Origin: Anolis sagrei
Taxonomy: Eukaryota; Chordata; Lepidosauria; Squamata; Anolidae
Reading direction: 5' to 3'
NCBI RefSeq assembly: GCF_037176765.1
Contig: NC_090023.1
Coordinates: forward strand, 22,889,366 to 22,953,365
Length of the DNA: 64,000 nucleotides
Part shown: positions 11,320-23,519 of the stretch, piece after piece
Layout: each line of letters starts with the position of its first letter
How positions within the stretch are numbered: position 1 is the first letter of the stretch
The notes under the pieces: model-generated
What the model saw: only the letters and a program-made list of their open reading frames with translations
Databases searched by the model: none
What the model was told of the DNA's origin: nothing
Program-made: the position numbers and the translations under genes

Positions 11320-12350
11320 GAGCATATTAAGGTTGGAACACATCTCTGGGATGTTTTTGACCTTATCAGAAAGGCCAGAGAAAGCATCCCACTTCACACA
11401 GCTTCTGGAAAGGGAAGAAGGAGCAGCAAGGCGAATCTCTCTCTTGTGATGCTTTCCTCATCACATGGGGAAAATGTCACCCTCATGGGGAGGGTTGTCC
11501 TGGCACCCATTGGAGTCAGCACAAAACAGGAAGCCTCATGTGTTCAGTGACACTTTCACCCCATTTGGGGGTGGGATCTACTCTGGAAGCCACATGATGT
11601 TGTGTGATGTCTGGTGTCAGCCTCCATCCCCCAGATGGAGAGAAAGCATCCTAGAATGCTGATTTCACCTCATCTGATGAGATAATCGGTGAACTTGGTG
11701 AAGTAGGCTGCATTACTGTCATTTGAACATCAGGATTCAGTGTGCTCTTTTCAGGGCTAAAGATTAAGATATTTACCTGGCTGATTGTATCAGCATATCT
11801 CTGTTCTTCAGCTTTTCTATCACCTCTTTTCCTCATTATAAATGTAACAACACAGCTCTATTAATGAGCTGGGAAAACAAATGAATTCCCTTGGGCTTTC
11901 ACTTCTGGCTCATTTCAGCTTGGAAACTAGAGGTCTCTGACTCATTTATATGCCTAGATTTAGCACAGCAAAAATGGGAAGGCTTTATTTGATGTCTCAA
12001 TTAAATATTTTGGTAATGTTAACTGGTCCGGCTGAGAATTATACCACCACTAGTACATATTGTGATATTATGGAAGGGGATGTTAAGTACCTTCTTTCAC
12101 AACATTTGGTTCCAAGTTGTGTTGCAATAGCAAGACAGGACTAAACTTAGCCTTATCAGTTCCTCAATCCAAATAACAACTGGGAGGATGTTGGAAAAAA
12201 TTTATCATGCTGTTGACCACACTCCCAAACTTCCTATGCTTCCTCTTGAACTATCTGCATAGGTACGCTAACAGAGTATTATTCTTTGCTAGCACACAAT
12301 AAAATTTTGGTCAATGAATTCCATCTTGGGAGAAAAGTAGAGTATACATT
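11320..12350. other. no recognisable feature
   Basis: Several short open frames exist (for example 11275-11550 plus), but none shows a domain, family resemblance or splice context. Confidence 0.4.
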
Positions 12351-12379
12351 CAAGAAATATAAATAAATAAAGAAATACT

Positions 12380-13040
12380 AAATGGTTATTGGATTGGCTA
12401 TAAGTTACAAGTTGCTTTTGGCTCCTTCCACACAGCTGAATAAAATCCCACGTTTTCTGCCTTAAACTGGAATATATGGCAGTGTGGACTCAGATAACCC
12501 AGTTCAAAGCAGATATTGTGGGATTTTCTGTCTTCTGGGAGTTGCAGTACAAGAATAGGGAAGGAAGGAAGGATAGAAAAGGAAGGGAAAGAAAAAAGGG
12601 GGAAGTAAGGGAAGAGGAAGAGGAAGGAAGGAAGGAAGGAAGGAAGGAAGGAAGGAAGGAAGGAAGGAAGGAAGGAAGGAAGGAAGGAAGGAGAGAATGA
12701 AAGAAAAAAGGAAGGAGAGAAAGAAAGGAGGAGAGATAGAAGGAGGGAAGGTTGGCCACAGCAACACGAGGCGGGTATAGCTAGTTCAATAAATAAAAAT
12801 AAATGGTTATTGGATCGGCTATAAGTTACAAGTTGTTTTTGGCTCCTTCCATTCAGCTGAATAAAATCCCATATTATCTGCTTTGAACTGGGATATATGG
12901 CATTAATATTTTAATGTATTTTATGATCTTGTTGTTTACTTAATGTTAAATTGTTTGTGTTGCAATTGTTTGTTGGCATCTAAGGGTTGACAGTAGTAAG
13001 TCGCCATAAGTCCCCCCCCCCCAAAATAATAATAATAATA

Positions 13041-13079
<39 letters not shown>

Positions 13080-13155
13080 TAACCCAGTTCAAAGTAGATA
13101 TTGTGGGATTTCCTGCCTTGATATTCTGGGTTATATGGCTGTGTGGAAGGGCCCT
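12380..13155. repeat. direct duplication around a GGAA array, with MITE copies
   Basis: The segment at 12380-12482 recurs at 12801-12902 in direct orientation with few changes (both contain GGTTATTGGAT and ATAAGTTACAAGTTG). Each continues into a copy of the GGATTATAT-type MITE. Between them is GGAA-rich sequence, with a nearly pure (GGAA)n stretch at about 12622-12692. The second MITE copy is split by an L2-like tail (12903-13080). Confidence 0.7.
12903..13080 (+). mobile_element. L2-like LINE 3' terminus
   Basis: TTGTTTACTTAATGTTAAAT and TGTTTGTTGGCATCTAA match, in opposite orientation, the 3' UTR at 16060-16140. The element ends in a C-run and a compound AAT/ATT repeat (13027-13080). It sits inside the second MITE copy. 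Confidence 0.6.
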
Positions 13156-13159
13156 AAGT

Positions 13160-14258
13160 AATGTAAATTTGTACTCATTTACTTCAGTGGTAACTGTACC
13201 AAACCACTCTTTTGCTGAATAGCAATACTGTAATGTGCAACCAATTGGAAATAAGTGAATGTGCTTGTTGCATCATTGTGAACCAAAGAATGAGTAATGA
13301 CTTCTCTGCAATCCTAGTGAAGAATGAGCTACTTTATGTTGGAGGCATTGACAAATGGTTTTGCATCCTCCAAAAATGGCAATGGTTATGTACCATTTAA
13401 AAATTGTATGTATGAAGAATTGTATGTATGCTTTGCAGAACCATGCATGAAACCACAAACTGAATATAGACGTGAAGCAAAAGCCTATAACTCCATGCAT
13501 AAAGAACTATTTGAGTTTGTAAAACACAAACATAATTCCAGCTTAGATCAGATGACCTGCACTTCTTTACTAGGAACATAAACTAGAGATATTGGTAAGT
13601 TTTGTTGCTTACACTTAGAAAATGAGCTAAACATAGCTGGGCTGTTATTTTGTTCAGATCTCAGGTAAAGTACTATGTTTACTTTGAAAACATGTTTAGA
13701 ACAGGAAAAGAAAGCTAGTTAAGAGCCTGGAAAGTGAGGTCTCATCTATTTGGGCTAATTAATTTGGGGCCAACTTGGAGCAGAAATGTTCTGGACTGCC
13801 TGCAGAGGTGGCCAAACACACCAGCACTAACTGGGAGTAGTGGTTCAAAGTCCAGATGGTACAGCCAGGCTGAGACCACATTGGCCTCACTAGACCATCA
13901 CCTTACTCTCCATTGCACCATTGCCACTGCCATATAAGTTGTAGAGTACCATGATATCTCCTGACCATTGCAGGTAATCCATGTTAACATCAGCAGAGAC
14001 GACTGGGAGACCTGGAAATAAGAATGGAGGCAATCTGGCAGTTCCTACATGGAGCTAGTCCATCACCTTTTACCCTGTATTGTTAAGTTCAGTGAAAATG
14101 GGATGGTGGGAGTGGTCCATGTGAATAGTGAACTGATCCAAATTGGATCTGATCCTGCTGTCAATACTGTTTCAAAGCCACAGGATTTCTCTGGAGTTTC
14201 AGACAAATTTATAAATCAATAGTGTCTAAATTTGGTATTCAAATTATTCAAATTGATG
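13160..14258. other. no recognisable feature
   Basis: Unique-looking sequence. Short frames (13212-13400, 13324-13581, 13734-13937 plus) show no family resemblance. Confidence 0.4.
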
Positions 14259-14266
14259 CCAGTGCC

Positions 14267-14555
14267 CAGGCCCGTAGCCAGGATTTTGATTCGGGGGGGG
14301 GGGGGCTGAGTTTAGTTCGGGAGGAGGGGACTGAGTCTGAGTGAAAGAGGGTCTACCCTAGCAAACCTTTTGTATCATTACCCCAATACCCCCATGCATA
14401 TGGGATAGATTGAGTATGGTGATCAGATCATGATATGAATAAACATAACAATTTAAATAATGCACCAGTAAGGCCTTCTCGTGGACCACCACAAGAATTT
14501 GGGGAGGGGCTGAAGCCCCCCAACCCCCCCCCCCTCCCGCCCAGCTACATGCCTG
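14267..14555. mobile_element. non-autonomous hAT element, 289 bp
   Basis: Ends CAGGCCCGTAGCCAGG and (inverted) CAGGCATGTAGCTGGG are terminal inverted repeats. An exact 8-bp target duplication CCAGTGCC flanks them at 14259-14266 and 14556-14563. It holds a G-run near its left end and a C-run near its right end; no coding sequence. Confidence 0.85.
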
Positions 14556-14893
14556 CCAGTGCCTAATCTTTAACCAACGTGGAAATAATTAGTTTTCACC
14601 ATCATTTTAAGCAGACTTTCCTAATTAGGCCTGTTATCTTTTAAGCTACACAGTTCTCCAGATTTGAGAGTGCATCTGTGAAGCTTAAAAGTTATTCAAA
14701 TGCTATATTAGAAGAGAAAATCCATATAAGATACATATTTTGGGGGGATAACATCAAGATATGTGTATATCATTATAAAATGTGAGCAATTTTATCACAA
14801 ATGCTTGTTGATTTAAAAAAGTACATTTTTAAAAAACAAGATAGAGTTGACTTACAGCCACATATGTTGAATTGAAATAGATTGGGTACAGAC

Positions 14894-15070
14894 CAGTAGT
14901 TCCCAACCTGTGGTATATGGACCACGAGTGGTCCGCAAGAACTAAAATATGGTCCATGGCCTCACCATTACTACACCATTGCAATGAGAGCTATTGGTCT
15001 TGCAAAACCCTCTAATATGAGTAGTCCTGGTCAAAGTGGTCCCTGGTCAAAAAAGGGTTGGGAATCACTG
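14894..15070. mobile_element. non-autonomous hAT element, 177 bp
   Basis: Ends CAGTAGTTCCCAACC and (inverted) CAGTGATTCCCAACC pair well. Flanks GTACAGAC and GTATAGAT look like a decayed 8-bp target duplication. Non-coding. Confidence 0.75.
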
Positions 15071-15079
15071 GTATAGATT

Positions 15080-15730
15080 GACCCATCTGTTCTTAGACTA
15101 GATCAGTATTTGCCTTTCCCAAACACAGTTCTGAGAAACTGCCTGCTCTGATAAGATCTTGCCATTGCTTTAAATGAAACTTTGGAGTAAATATATGAAA
15201 TTCTTGAAAATGCCCCCCTTGAACCTTGGTAATTCATGCTATACTTTTGCACTAAAATACTCTGCATGTTGACTCACAGTAGTCAATGGGGCTTACTTCT
15301 TTGTGAGTATATTTTGAACTTCAGCCTCAGTTCTGAGGAATGAACCCAGGAATCTAGAATGAATTTCAAGCTGTTAAGAACAATCTTCAGAAGCTATTTC
15401 TGGAATGCCAGAAATAGAAATATGTTTTTCCAGTTGCCATTTTGGATTCTATCAAGTGGTGGCAATCTTTATGTCTTAATTCAAGTCGGGAGTTAAGATA
15501 TTTTTACTCTGCAAAGTTCAAGGGGTCTGGGAAAAAATATTAATTACACTTAGGATTTATTCTAAAAAGTTCAAGGTGAAACCTTAAATGTGCTTGATAT
15601 TATAGCGGGCTCAGCCATTCCTCTTATGCTGATGCAATTAACCAAAAATAAATAATCAGTGTTGTGTTAAGGGCTTCATGAGTTTACACAAGGTCTAAAA
15701 CTACTGGGAAATTGAAGATTTATTATCTGT
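15080..15730. other. no recognisable feature
   Basis: AT-rich sequence with no recognised gene or element. Confidence 0.4.
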
Positions 15731-15732
15731 AT

Positions 15733-15935
15733 ATGTATGTGCCTTCAAGTCCCCTGTCAATTTATGGTGATCCCATTAATTTCATAGGGTTTTCTTAGAT
15801 AAGGAATACTGAGGTTTCTTTGTCTGTTCCCTCCTCTGAAAAATAACCTAAAACAACTGGTATTCATTGGCAGTTTTGCATCTAAGTACTAACCAGGGAT
15901 GAACCTGCTTAGTTTCCAAGATCAGAGAGAATCTT
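15733..15935 (-). mobile_element. old tRNA-type SINE
   Basis: Begins on plus with TGCCTTCAAGTCCCCTGTCA and TTTATGGTGATCCC, the reverse of the SINE terminus seen at 36500-36555 (AAATTGGAAACAACTTGAAGGCAC). It continues for about 200 bp to CTTAGTTTCCAAGATCAGAG. Orientation minus, strongly diverged. Confidence 0.45.
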
Positions 15936-15944
15936 GTGTCTTTA

Positions 15945-15947
15945 GGG

Positions 15948-15998
<51 letters not shown>

Positions 15999-16565
15999 TA
16001 TTGAGTATTTATATCCCCTCCTTCGCAACCCCTGAGGGGGGGACTCAGGGCAGCTTACAACTGGCAACCATTAGATGCCAACGAACAAACAATCACAACA
16101 CAAACAATTTAACATTAAGTAAACAACAAAATCATAAATTACATTAATCATCAAAATATTGAAACAACCAAGCCTAAATCTCCAAATCCAAATCATAATC
16201 CAGAGTTCCAGTCTGAGATCTATCTACTGACAGTTCTCATAAGTCATTGCAATTGCTGCTCAGTCATCTACCCAAGTGCTTCGTCCCAAAGCCAAGATTT
16301 GAGCTTTTTTCTAAAGGAGAGGAGAGAGGGAGCCACCCTAATTTCACTGGGGAGTGTGTTCCATAGATGTGGACCACCACTGAGAAGGCCCTGTCTCTTG
16401 TCCCTGCCAACCGCGCTTGCGAGGGTGGTGGAATTGAGAACAGGGCCTCCCCTGACAATCGTAAGCTCCGAGGTGGTTTGTAGAGGGAGATACGTTCAGA
16501 CAAGTAAGCTGGGCCAGAACCGTATAGGGTTTTATAGGTCAAGACCATTATCACCTGCATACGAA
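15945..16565 (-). mobile_element. L2-like LINE 3' fragment
   Basis: Plus strand order is ATT/ATC tail (15951-16003), terminus (TATTTATATCCCCTCCTTCG), 3' UTR, then the ORF end. On minus the ORF end reads ALFSIPPPSQARLAGTRDRA, close to the same site of the intact-looking copies (SIPPASQARLAGTRDRAFSV). It is 5'-truncated inside the ORF. Confidence 0.75.
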
Positions 16566-16606
16566 TAAATATCCTTGGACATTGTCATCTAGCCACTACT
16601 GAAATA

Positions 16607-17191
16607 CCCTGTTTCCCTGAAAATAAGACATATCCATAAAATAAGATGAAGCAGGATTTCTAAGCATTTGCACAATAGAAGTCCATACCCCAAAAATAAG
16701 ACATAGTAATAGGCGCGGATATGCAGCATACAAGGTCAGCTTCCCCGTCAGGTCCCAGTTGCTGCAAGCTGAGGCATAGAGGGAAACATAGAAAGTGAAA
16801 GTATAAGTCTCCTCAGTGAAGTGAGGAGCAGGACGCTCTGCTTAGATATTGTGTGTGCTCAGAAAGAAGAAGTAAAGCAGTGGCTGCTGTTTTGCTCAGC
16901 ACTGTGGGTCTTACCCCAGCACCAACCAATAACACTCTGTGGATCTCTCTCATTCCCCACAAACACCAGTAAAGCTTCTGCTCCCCAGCAATGACCAGCA
17001 ATGTGGGTCTCTCTCACCCCACAAAAACACCAAGCAAGCAGTCTGCTACTGAACCCAGAGAGATCATCCCATAAATGCAGATTGTTGTACCATACTTAAT
17101 AAAAATAAGACATCCCCTCAAAATAAGCCATAATGTGTCTTCTGGAGGAAAAATAAATATAAGACAGTGTCTTATTTTCAGGGAAACACAG
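16607..17191. mobile_element. TA-flanked DNA transposon (mariner-like MITE), 585 bp
   Basis: Terminal inverted repeats TGTTTCCCTGAAAATAAGAC at both ends, flanked by TA at 16605-16606 and 17192-17193, fit a Tc1/mariner-type insertion. Inside are repeats of the end motif (CCAAAAATAAGACATAG near 16690, AAAATAAGACATCCCC near 17101). No transposase frame. Confidence 0.7.
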
Positions 17192-17199
17192 TATCTCTC

Positions 17200-18224
17200 A
17201 TGGCAAGTGCCCATTGCTTCCTGAGGCAATGTATTGCAATGTCAAGACATTATTAACTATAAGGAAATTTTCTTAATGCAGAGCTGTACTATTTCGATTG
17301 TCATGGTTGCAGTCTTGGATCTGGTGAGGCAGTAGAACTCTTTCTATTCAGAATATCTCACGAAATTACAAATTGTAGGGGTCTGTTATATGGAACCATG
17401 GCAGTTCAATGGGGATTGAAGTACTAATTGTTTAGTGTAAAAGAGACCTGTGTTATTTCTCAGCAATGGGAAAAGAGAGAGAGAATATATAATAGTATGT
17501 GACTAACCCAGAGCTTTGGACTAAAGTTCCCAGAACCCCCGAGGCAAATATGGCCACTTTGTGTTGTAGCCCAACCATACAAAAATGACCTTTCTTTTTC
17601 CTGATTATCACACTGCACTCTATATGTGGAATTTATAGGGAAAATATCCAATAATATACTATTTTTCATTGCCTTAGCCCAAATGTTTATGCTTCTCTTC
17701 TTTTGAAACCTGAAAACTTCTCTAATCCTATGAGTGTTCCAGAGGAAAATTGTTCCAACTGTTCCAAGATTTTATGTTCCTACTAAAGCAGAAACAATCA
17801 ACAGTTAATTTTTCTTGCATCATTTATGAAGCTGTCTAAGAGCCTTCTTCATAAAAACAAAATGTAGACATACAAAGTAGTAAATTAATAGAAGAATAGA
17901 CCCTTTTCCCCTTCAAATTGATCCCATTTCATGTTTCCCAGCTTTCAACAGCCTTGGGGACATGGGGTGGCAGTCACTGTCCTTTCCCACCCTCCATGTC
18001 ACGGCATCTCAGATCATGATATGGGTCCTACCTGTCCACCGTTGCTTGCAGGGACAACAGCTAAGATGATGAGGTGCTCTGGGAAGAGAGGGAAAGACGA
18101 GGGTGCACTGCTCCTCGCACTCCTTACCCTTCCCTTGTCGATCCTGCTTAGCTTCTTAGATCAAATGGTATCTGGAGTCTTTGGGATATTTAGGCTCCTT
18201 GTGCTAGCCCACCAAATGGAATAG
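17200..18224. other. no recognisable feature
   Basis: No element or gene recognised. Frames such as 17931-18224 plus have no visible domain. Confidence 0.4.
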
Positions 18225-18225
18225 A

Positions 18226-18420
18226 ATCATAGAATCACAGTTGGAAGAGACCACAAGGACCATCCATTCCAACCCTCTGTGAGGCAGAAATATACAGTTC
18301 AAGAACTCCTGACAAATGGCCATCTAACCTCTGTTTAAAACCTCCAAAGATGAAGACTCCACCTCACTCCAAGGCAGTGTATTCAACTGTCAGCTTTTAC
18401 CATCAGGAAGTACAGGTGGT
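18226..18420 (-). mobile_element. CR1 LINE 3' end
   Basis: Starts on plus with the CR1 octamer tail ATAGAATCATAGAATCACAG and TTGGAAGAGACCACAAGGAC, continues through the short 3' UTR and ends in the ORF C-terminus. Minus orientation, 5'-truncated. Confidence 0.85.
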
Positions 18421-19080
18421 GAACTATGGTTACACACAAAATGTCAAGTAAGGGCATATAGAATTACAGCCTTAGATTTTTGAGCATTGAATAGGCTTCC
18501 CAGCCCAACTGCAGTAGAAAGCCTGCCTCATGCGATTCTGGTGAAAGCAAATGGGTAAAAATCAATCCCAATCAAGTAGACAAGAGTTATCAAAGAGATG
18601 CAAATACCCGTAACTCCAAGGTGCTAAGAATTATGGTTGCAATGTTTCACGCTTAAGATAATTAGCAAGAACAAATTACAGTTTTTATTCCCATCCCTAA
18701 AGAGCTTCAATTATCCAGTCCTCTCCTGGGCTTCTGTGGTTACAGCTATTGATGTCTCAGTAATAAGGCTGTAATGACATCATCCCATCAAACCATAGCA
18801 AATTCATTCTCTAAGTGTGCGACCATCCCAGAATGAAAGCCAAGCTTGTAAAAGTTGTTTTTGTTTTACTAGAAAATCCCACCCACAAGGCAACATGACC
18901 AATTGGTCCAATGCAGTTGGCCTTCCACATTTGCAGGTTTAACTTTTGCAACATTGATGATTCACAGCTGTGATTAATATGTGTCTTTATGGTCAATTGG
19001 CCAAGTATACATGCAATTAAGGATAGAGAACTCTGTCATTTCCATTTCTCAGCCATTTGCATTTGTGAATAAATTTGTAA
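18420..19080. other. no recognisable feature
   Basis: Unique-looking sequence; no gene or element recognised. Confidence 0.4.
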
Positions 19081-19084
19081 ATTT

Positions 19085-19953
19085 GAATTGTGATTGCTGT
19101 GTGTTCCTCAAGTCCTTGTTGGAGCTCAGCCTGTGATTGTGTTTCAGGATCAGGGTGCTTTGGATGTGAAGAGTGATGTTAATGAGTTACAAGATGAGTT
19201 TCAAGATGACAATGGTTTTGTCAATGACATTGATGCAGAGAATGGCCAGGAGAGTCCTGTTAAAAGTGTAGTTTCCCATGAGAATTTCCCTGAGGAGTGT
19301 GGGGATGATGGTGACTTTCTGAATTGTTACCAGAGAGTTCCCATGATAAAGAACATGAAAGCACCAAGCCCAGCTGCAGAAATTAATGAGCAAATAGATA
19401 ATGAGCAAATAGATAGACGAGAGGAGATCAGTCAAAACAGGAGAGCTGAACAGTGGCTTCGTCATTCTGCCAGGCTCTGACAGAAAAAGATAAGAAATTC
19501 TCAGCTAAAGCGAAACCAATTTCTGCGCTTTAGTGACATAGCTAACAAGGAGATAAAAGTCCCATGTACAGGATATGTAGTCAGAAGAAGCATAATTTAG
19601 AATCAAGTTAAGTTCTCGTCCTTGTTTCATGGAAGCCTTGCTTGGAAGATTCCTTTTAAAATATTTCTTGTTTCATGGTTTTGATTCTTGGATTTTATGA
19701 TTGCATACTCATGCCTTCGATTAATGTTTCCTGATTTTCTGGATTTTATTAGAGAAGTGTGGACTTTTTTTTCATTTACCTTACCCTAGACTAATTTGTC
19801 CCTGCTTATCTTCTTACCTAATAGGATTTTCCTATTTCTTTGAAGTGCTTTTTACAAGCTGTTTTTTAATTATCATTAATAAAAAGGATTGTTTTTCATA
19901 TTCAACATGTGGTGTTTAAAGTCAGAGGGCTTTTTCTGTCCTGGAGTGCAACA
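19085..19953 (+). mobile_element. LTR retrotransposon remnant: end of pol and 3' LTR
   Basis: A 128-codon frame ends in an arginine-rich tail (SQNRRAEQWLRHSARL), like the C-terminus of LTR-retrotransposon integrases. An LTR-like segment with AATAAA (19877) follows and ends in CA at 19953. The same family recurs inverted at 48132-48780. Only the 3' part remains. It is an old broken copy; Ty3/gypsy-like is a guess. Confidence 0.5.
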
Positions 19954-20530
19954 GTTCTTTCCAATTTATGATGATCCTAAGGTCAAATCAGGAGCCATGG
20001 TGGTGCAGTGGGTTAAACCGCTAAACAGCAGAACTTGCTTATCAGAAGGTCAGTGGTTCAAATCCATGGACAAGATGAGCTCCCGTTGTTAGCCCCAACT
20101 TCTGCCCACCTAGCAGTTCAAAAATATGCAAATGTGAGTAGATAAATACAGAAAGGTAACAGCACTCCATGCAGTCATGTTGGCCACATGACCTAGGAGG
20201 TGTCTGCGGACAACGCTGGCTCTTCAACTTAAAAATGGAGATGAGCACCACCCGCCAGAATCACACAACTAAACTTAATTTCATGGGGAATCCTTTACCT
20301 TTAAAGTCATATCATGGGTTGGTTTGTGGTTGTTTTTGTGTTGTTTTTTTGTGGGGGGGGGGGGGGGTTGTAATATATGTTCAGTGGGGTTTTGTCATTA
20401 CCCTCCACTGAGAAAATAGGACATGCACAAAGTCACCCAGTGGGTTTCCAGGGCTGAACAGGGATTTGAACCCTAGTCTCCTGAGTCATAGTCCAATGAT
20501 CAAACCATTACATTCACTGGCTCTCAAATT
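19954..20530 (-). mobile_element. old SINE split by a younger SINE
   Basis: The outer SINE (19954-19990 and 20311-20530, minus) shows TTTATGATGATCCTAAGG at one end and, at the other, CCAGTGGGTTTCCAGGGCTG and GATTTGAACCCTAGTCTCCT, the complement of a tRNA B-box region. A G-run of over 15 lies at about 20350-20367. Confidence 0.5.
19991..20310 (+). mobile_element. full-length tRNA-derived SINE
   Basis: The A-box-like TGGTGCAGTGGGTTAAACC and B-box-like GGTTCAAATCC (about 20053) sit at the spacing of a RNA polymerase III promoter. The body follows (GCAGTCATGTTGGCCACATG, AAAATGGAGATGAGCACCAC), ending near CCTTTACCTTTAAAG. Flanks AAGGTCAAATCA and AAAGTCATATCA are probably its target duplication. 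Confidence 0.75.
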
Positions 20531-20534
20531 TTTA

Positions 20535-21290
20535 TTAGGTGTTGCCAAAATGATTCAAAGGAACTTCTCATGCCAACATTGGTCACATTCAATAGGCAGA
20601 GCTGTTATCAGGATAGATGATGCCATATGGAGCCAGCCTGGCATGTAGCTATTAAAAATTAGAAACCTGCCAGGTGAAAATAGGTAGAAACCCTGATTCA
20701 GCACCATTGATATCTCCAAATATACAAAATCTAGATCAATTAAAGCCCTGCGTCATTGAGTAAATGTGGGCAATTTTGGAATGGGTGGGTGTTGACATTC
20801 TTTCTGTTCAATTCATGAGGAAACATGCACATTTTGGAAAGTTCCTATTTTTTAAACGAAGGTTCATCTTTGCATGAACCACAACCGTTTATTTGCTTGT
20901 GCTGCTCCCTGCTGGTTATATTTTTGCAAGCAATTGGAAAGTGTGGCTTGATTAAGTCAGAATCCAATCAAATTTTAAATCAGGAGTTCTTAACCAGTGA
21001 TATTTCAAGGTGCCTGTTACAGAATTTGGGGGGGGGGGGGGGTGCACCTTTTTTTTTTTCATTCTTCTACCTTTCATTACTCTGGTAAATTTTCCATAGC
21101 TTTCCCAAGACTGCCAAAAGGCTCCAGGGCATGAAAAAACATGGTTAACTATTGCTAGAAGGAAAAGAGTTACACACCATACCAAAATGCTTCTTCCTGA
21201 GGAACGTTATCTGCTATATGATTCTCCTGGTTCTAACATGGCCAGAATCAAATTATCTTTTATACTGTACATAAAATTCAAAGACATAGT
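20535..21290. other. no recognisable gene
   Basis: Contains a G-run followed by a T-run at 21027-21058. No gene or repeat family recognised. Confidence 0.4.
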
Positions 21291-21296
21291 CACATA

Positions 21297-23515
21297 AGCC
21301 GAGCTAAACCAGCCCCTTGGTTCACTGAGGAGCTGGCAGTGATGAAGCGAAGGAAGAGGGAACTAGAGAGCGTGTGGCGTTCGGATCCGAACGAGTCAAA
21401 CCGAGCACGGTTTGTGTCCTTTCTTAGGGCATATGCCGCGGCAATAAAGGCCGCAAAGAAAACTTTCTTTGCGGCCACTATTGCGTCTGCAAAGAACCGT
21501 CCGGCGGAGTTGTTTCGGATTGTCAGAGGTCTTTTAACTCCCACCACTGCAGGTGGGAGCCCTGACAATTCGGTCGCGCGCTGTGAAGCATTTGCTCGGT
21601 TCTTTGCAGACAAAGTCGCCTTGATCCGCTCTGGGCTGGACGCCGCGTTAGATGCAGTCTCCGAGGATGTAACAAGAGCACCTGCCTGTCCTATTTTGAT
21701 GGATTCTTTTCAGTTTGTGAAACCCGAGGATGTGGACAAGATACTTGGAGGAATGAGGCCCACCACGTCCATCCTAGACCCCTGCCCATCCTGGCTTCTG
21801 AGGGAGGCCAGAGGGGGATTGGCTGAGTGGGTAACAGTGGTGGTGAATGCCTCCCTTCGGGAAGGCAAGATTCCAGCGAGCCTAAAACAGGCTATCATAA
21901 AGCCGCTGTTGAAGAAACCATCACTGGACCCCACTAAATTGGACAACTTTCGGCCTGTTTCCAATCTCCCCTTCTCGGGCAAAGTCATGGAAAGCGTGGT
22001 GGCCTCACAACTCCAGGTATTCTTGAGAGACACGGATTATCTGGATCCTGCACAGTCTGGTTTCAGACCGGGGCATGGTACCGAGACGGTCTTGGTCGCC
22101 TTAGTGGATGATCTGCGCCGGGAGCTAGACAGGGGGAGTGTGTCCCTGTTGGTGCTCCTGGACCTCTCAGTGGCCTTCGATACCGTCGACCACGGTATGC
22201 TTCTGGGGCGCCTTGCGGAAATGGGCCTTGGGGGCATTGCTTTGCAGTGGCTCCAGTCATTCCTGGAGGGCCGCACCCAGAAGGTGTTATTGGGGGACTC
22301 CTGTTCCGCACCACAACCTTTGACTTGTGGGGTGCCACAGGGTTCCATACTGTCCCTCATGCTGTTTAATATCTACATGAAGCCGCTGGGTGAGATCATC
22401 CGGAGTTTCGGGGTGCGGTGTCATCTGTACGCAGATGATGTCCAACTCTGTCAATCCTTTCCACCCGCTACTAAGGAGGCTGTCGAGGTCCTGAACCGGT
22501 GCCTGGCCGCTGTAACGGTCTGGATGAGGGCGAACAAACTGAAATTAAATCCAGACAAGACAGAGGTACTCCTGGTCAGTCGCAAGGCCGAACGGGGTAT
22601 AGGGTTACAGCCTGTGCTGGACGGGGTCGCACTCCCCTTGAAGGCGCAGGTTCGCAGCTTGGGTGTGACCCTGGACTCATCGTTGAGCCTGGACCCCCAG
22701 GTTTCAGCGGTGACCAGGGGAGCATTTGCACAGCTCAGGCTCGTGTGCCAGCTGCGCCCGTATCTCGGGAAGTCTGACTTGGCCACGGTGGTACACGCTC
22801 TTGTCACATCCTGCCTGGACTACTGCAACGCTCTCTACGTGGGGCTGCCCTTGAAGACGGCCCGGAAGCTTCAACTGGTTCAGCGCGCGGCAGCCATGTT
22901 ACTAACTGGAGCGGGTGGCAGGGAGCACACAACGCCCTTGTTGTCCCAGCTCCACTGGCTGCCGATTTGCTACCGGACCCAATTCAAGGTGCTGGTTTTG
23001 GCCTACAAAGCCCTAAACGGTTCCGGCCCAAAATACCTTTCGGACCACATCTTGGCCTACGAGCCCATGAGGACCTTGAGATCGTCTGGGGAGGCCCTTC
23101 TCTCGATCCCGCCTGCCTCACAGGCATGTCTGGCGGGGACGAGGGAGAGGGCCTTCTCGGTGGTGGCCCCCCGGCTGTGGAACACTCTCCCTGCACACAT
23201 CAGACAGGCGCCCTCCCTCATGTCCTTTCGAAAAAGCCTTAAGACATGGCTGTTCAAGAGGGCATTTAATTAAGTGCTAAAACAATACGGTAAAGAGGAC
23301 TGGAATGGAACAAGGAATATGAGACTGGTTATGATTCCACTATGAGACGAAGCGGATTTTTAGTGTAGTCTGTAATTGTTGTAGTTTATATGTTGTTGTA
23401 ATTGGCTTCTTTGTAATTGTCCTTTATGTGTACTGTACACCGCCATGAGTCGCCCTTATGGGCTGAGAATGGCGGTTAATAAGTGCATCAAATAAATAAA
23501 TAAAATAAATAAATA
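21297..23515 (+). mobile_element. young L2-like LINE, 5'-truncated, RT frame open
   Basis: A single frame (21339-23273, 644 codons) encodes the linker after the lost endonuclease domain and a complete reverse transcriptase. It shows DNFRPVSNLPFSGKVMES, GFRPGHGTETVLVAL, LDLSVAFDTVDH, GVPQGSIL and the catalytic YADDVQL, then the thumb and the conserved tail SIPPASQACLAGTRERAFSV with RLWNTLP. It belongs to the L2/CR1 group of non-LTR retrotransposons. It starts mid-element at PWFTEELAVMKRRKRE. The 3' UTR ends in CCGCCATGAGTCGCCCTTAT and an AAATA-type tail to 23515. The open frame and retained CpGs argue for recent insertion. A close relative lies at 54891-56976. Confidence 0.9.
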
Positions 23516-23519
23516 TCAG

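Noticed and set aside
12476-12767. Frames rich in KEGR or LPSF repeats
   Set aside because: Translation of the GGAA array; no gene context.
19094-19480. 128-codon acidic frame as a host gene
   Set aside because: It ends just before an LTR, has the arginine-rich end of an integrase, and its family recurs at 48.6 kb.
19991-20070. A functional tRNA gene
   Set aside because: Only the A and B boxes are kept; the cloverleaf is not, and the segment continues into a SINE body.
21690-22360. Long minus-strand frames within the L2-like LINEs (also 55135-56211)
   Set aside because: They are shadows of the real reverse-transcriptase frame on plus.
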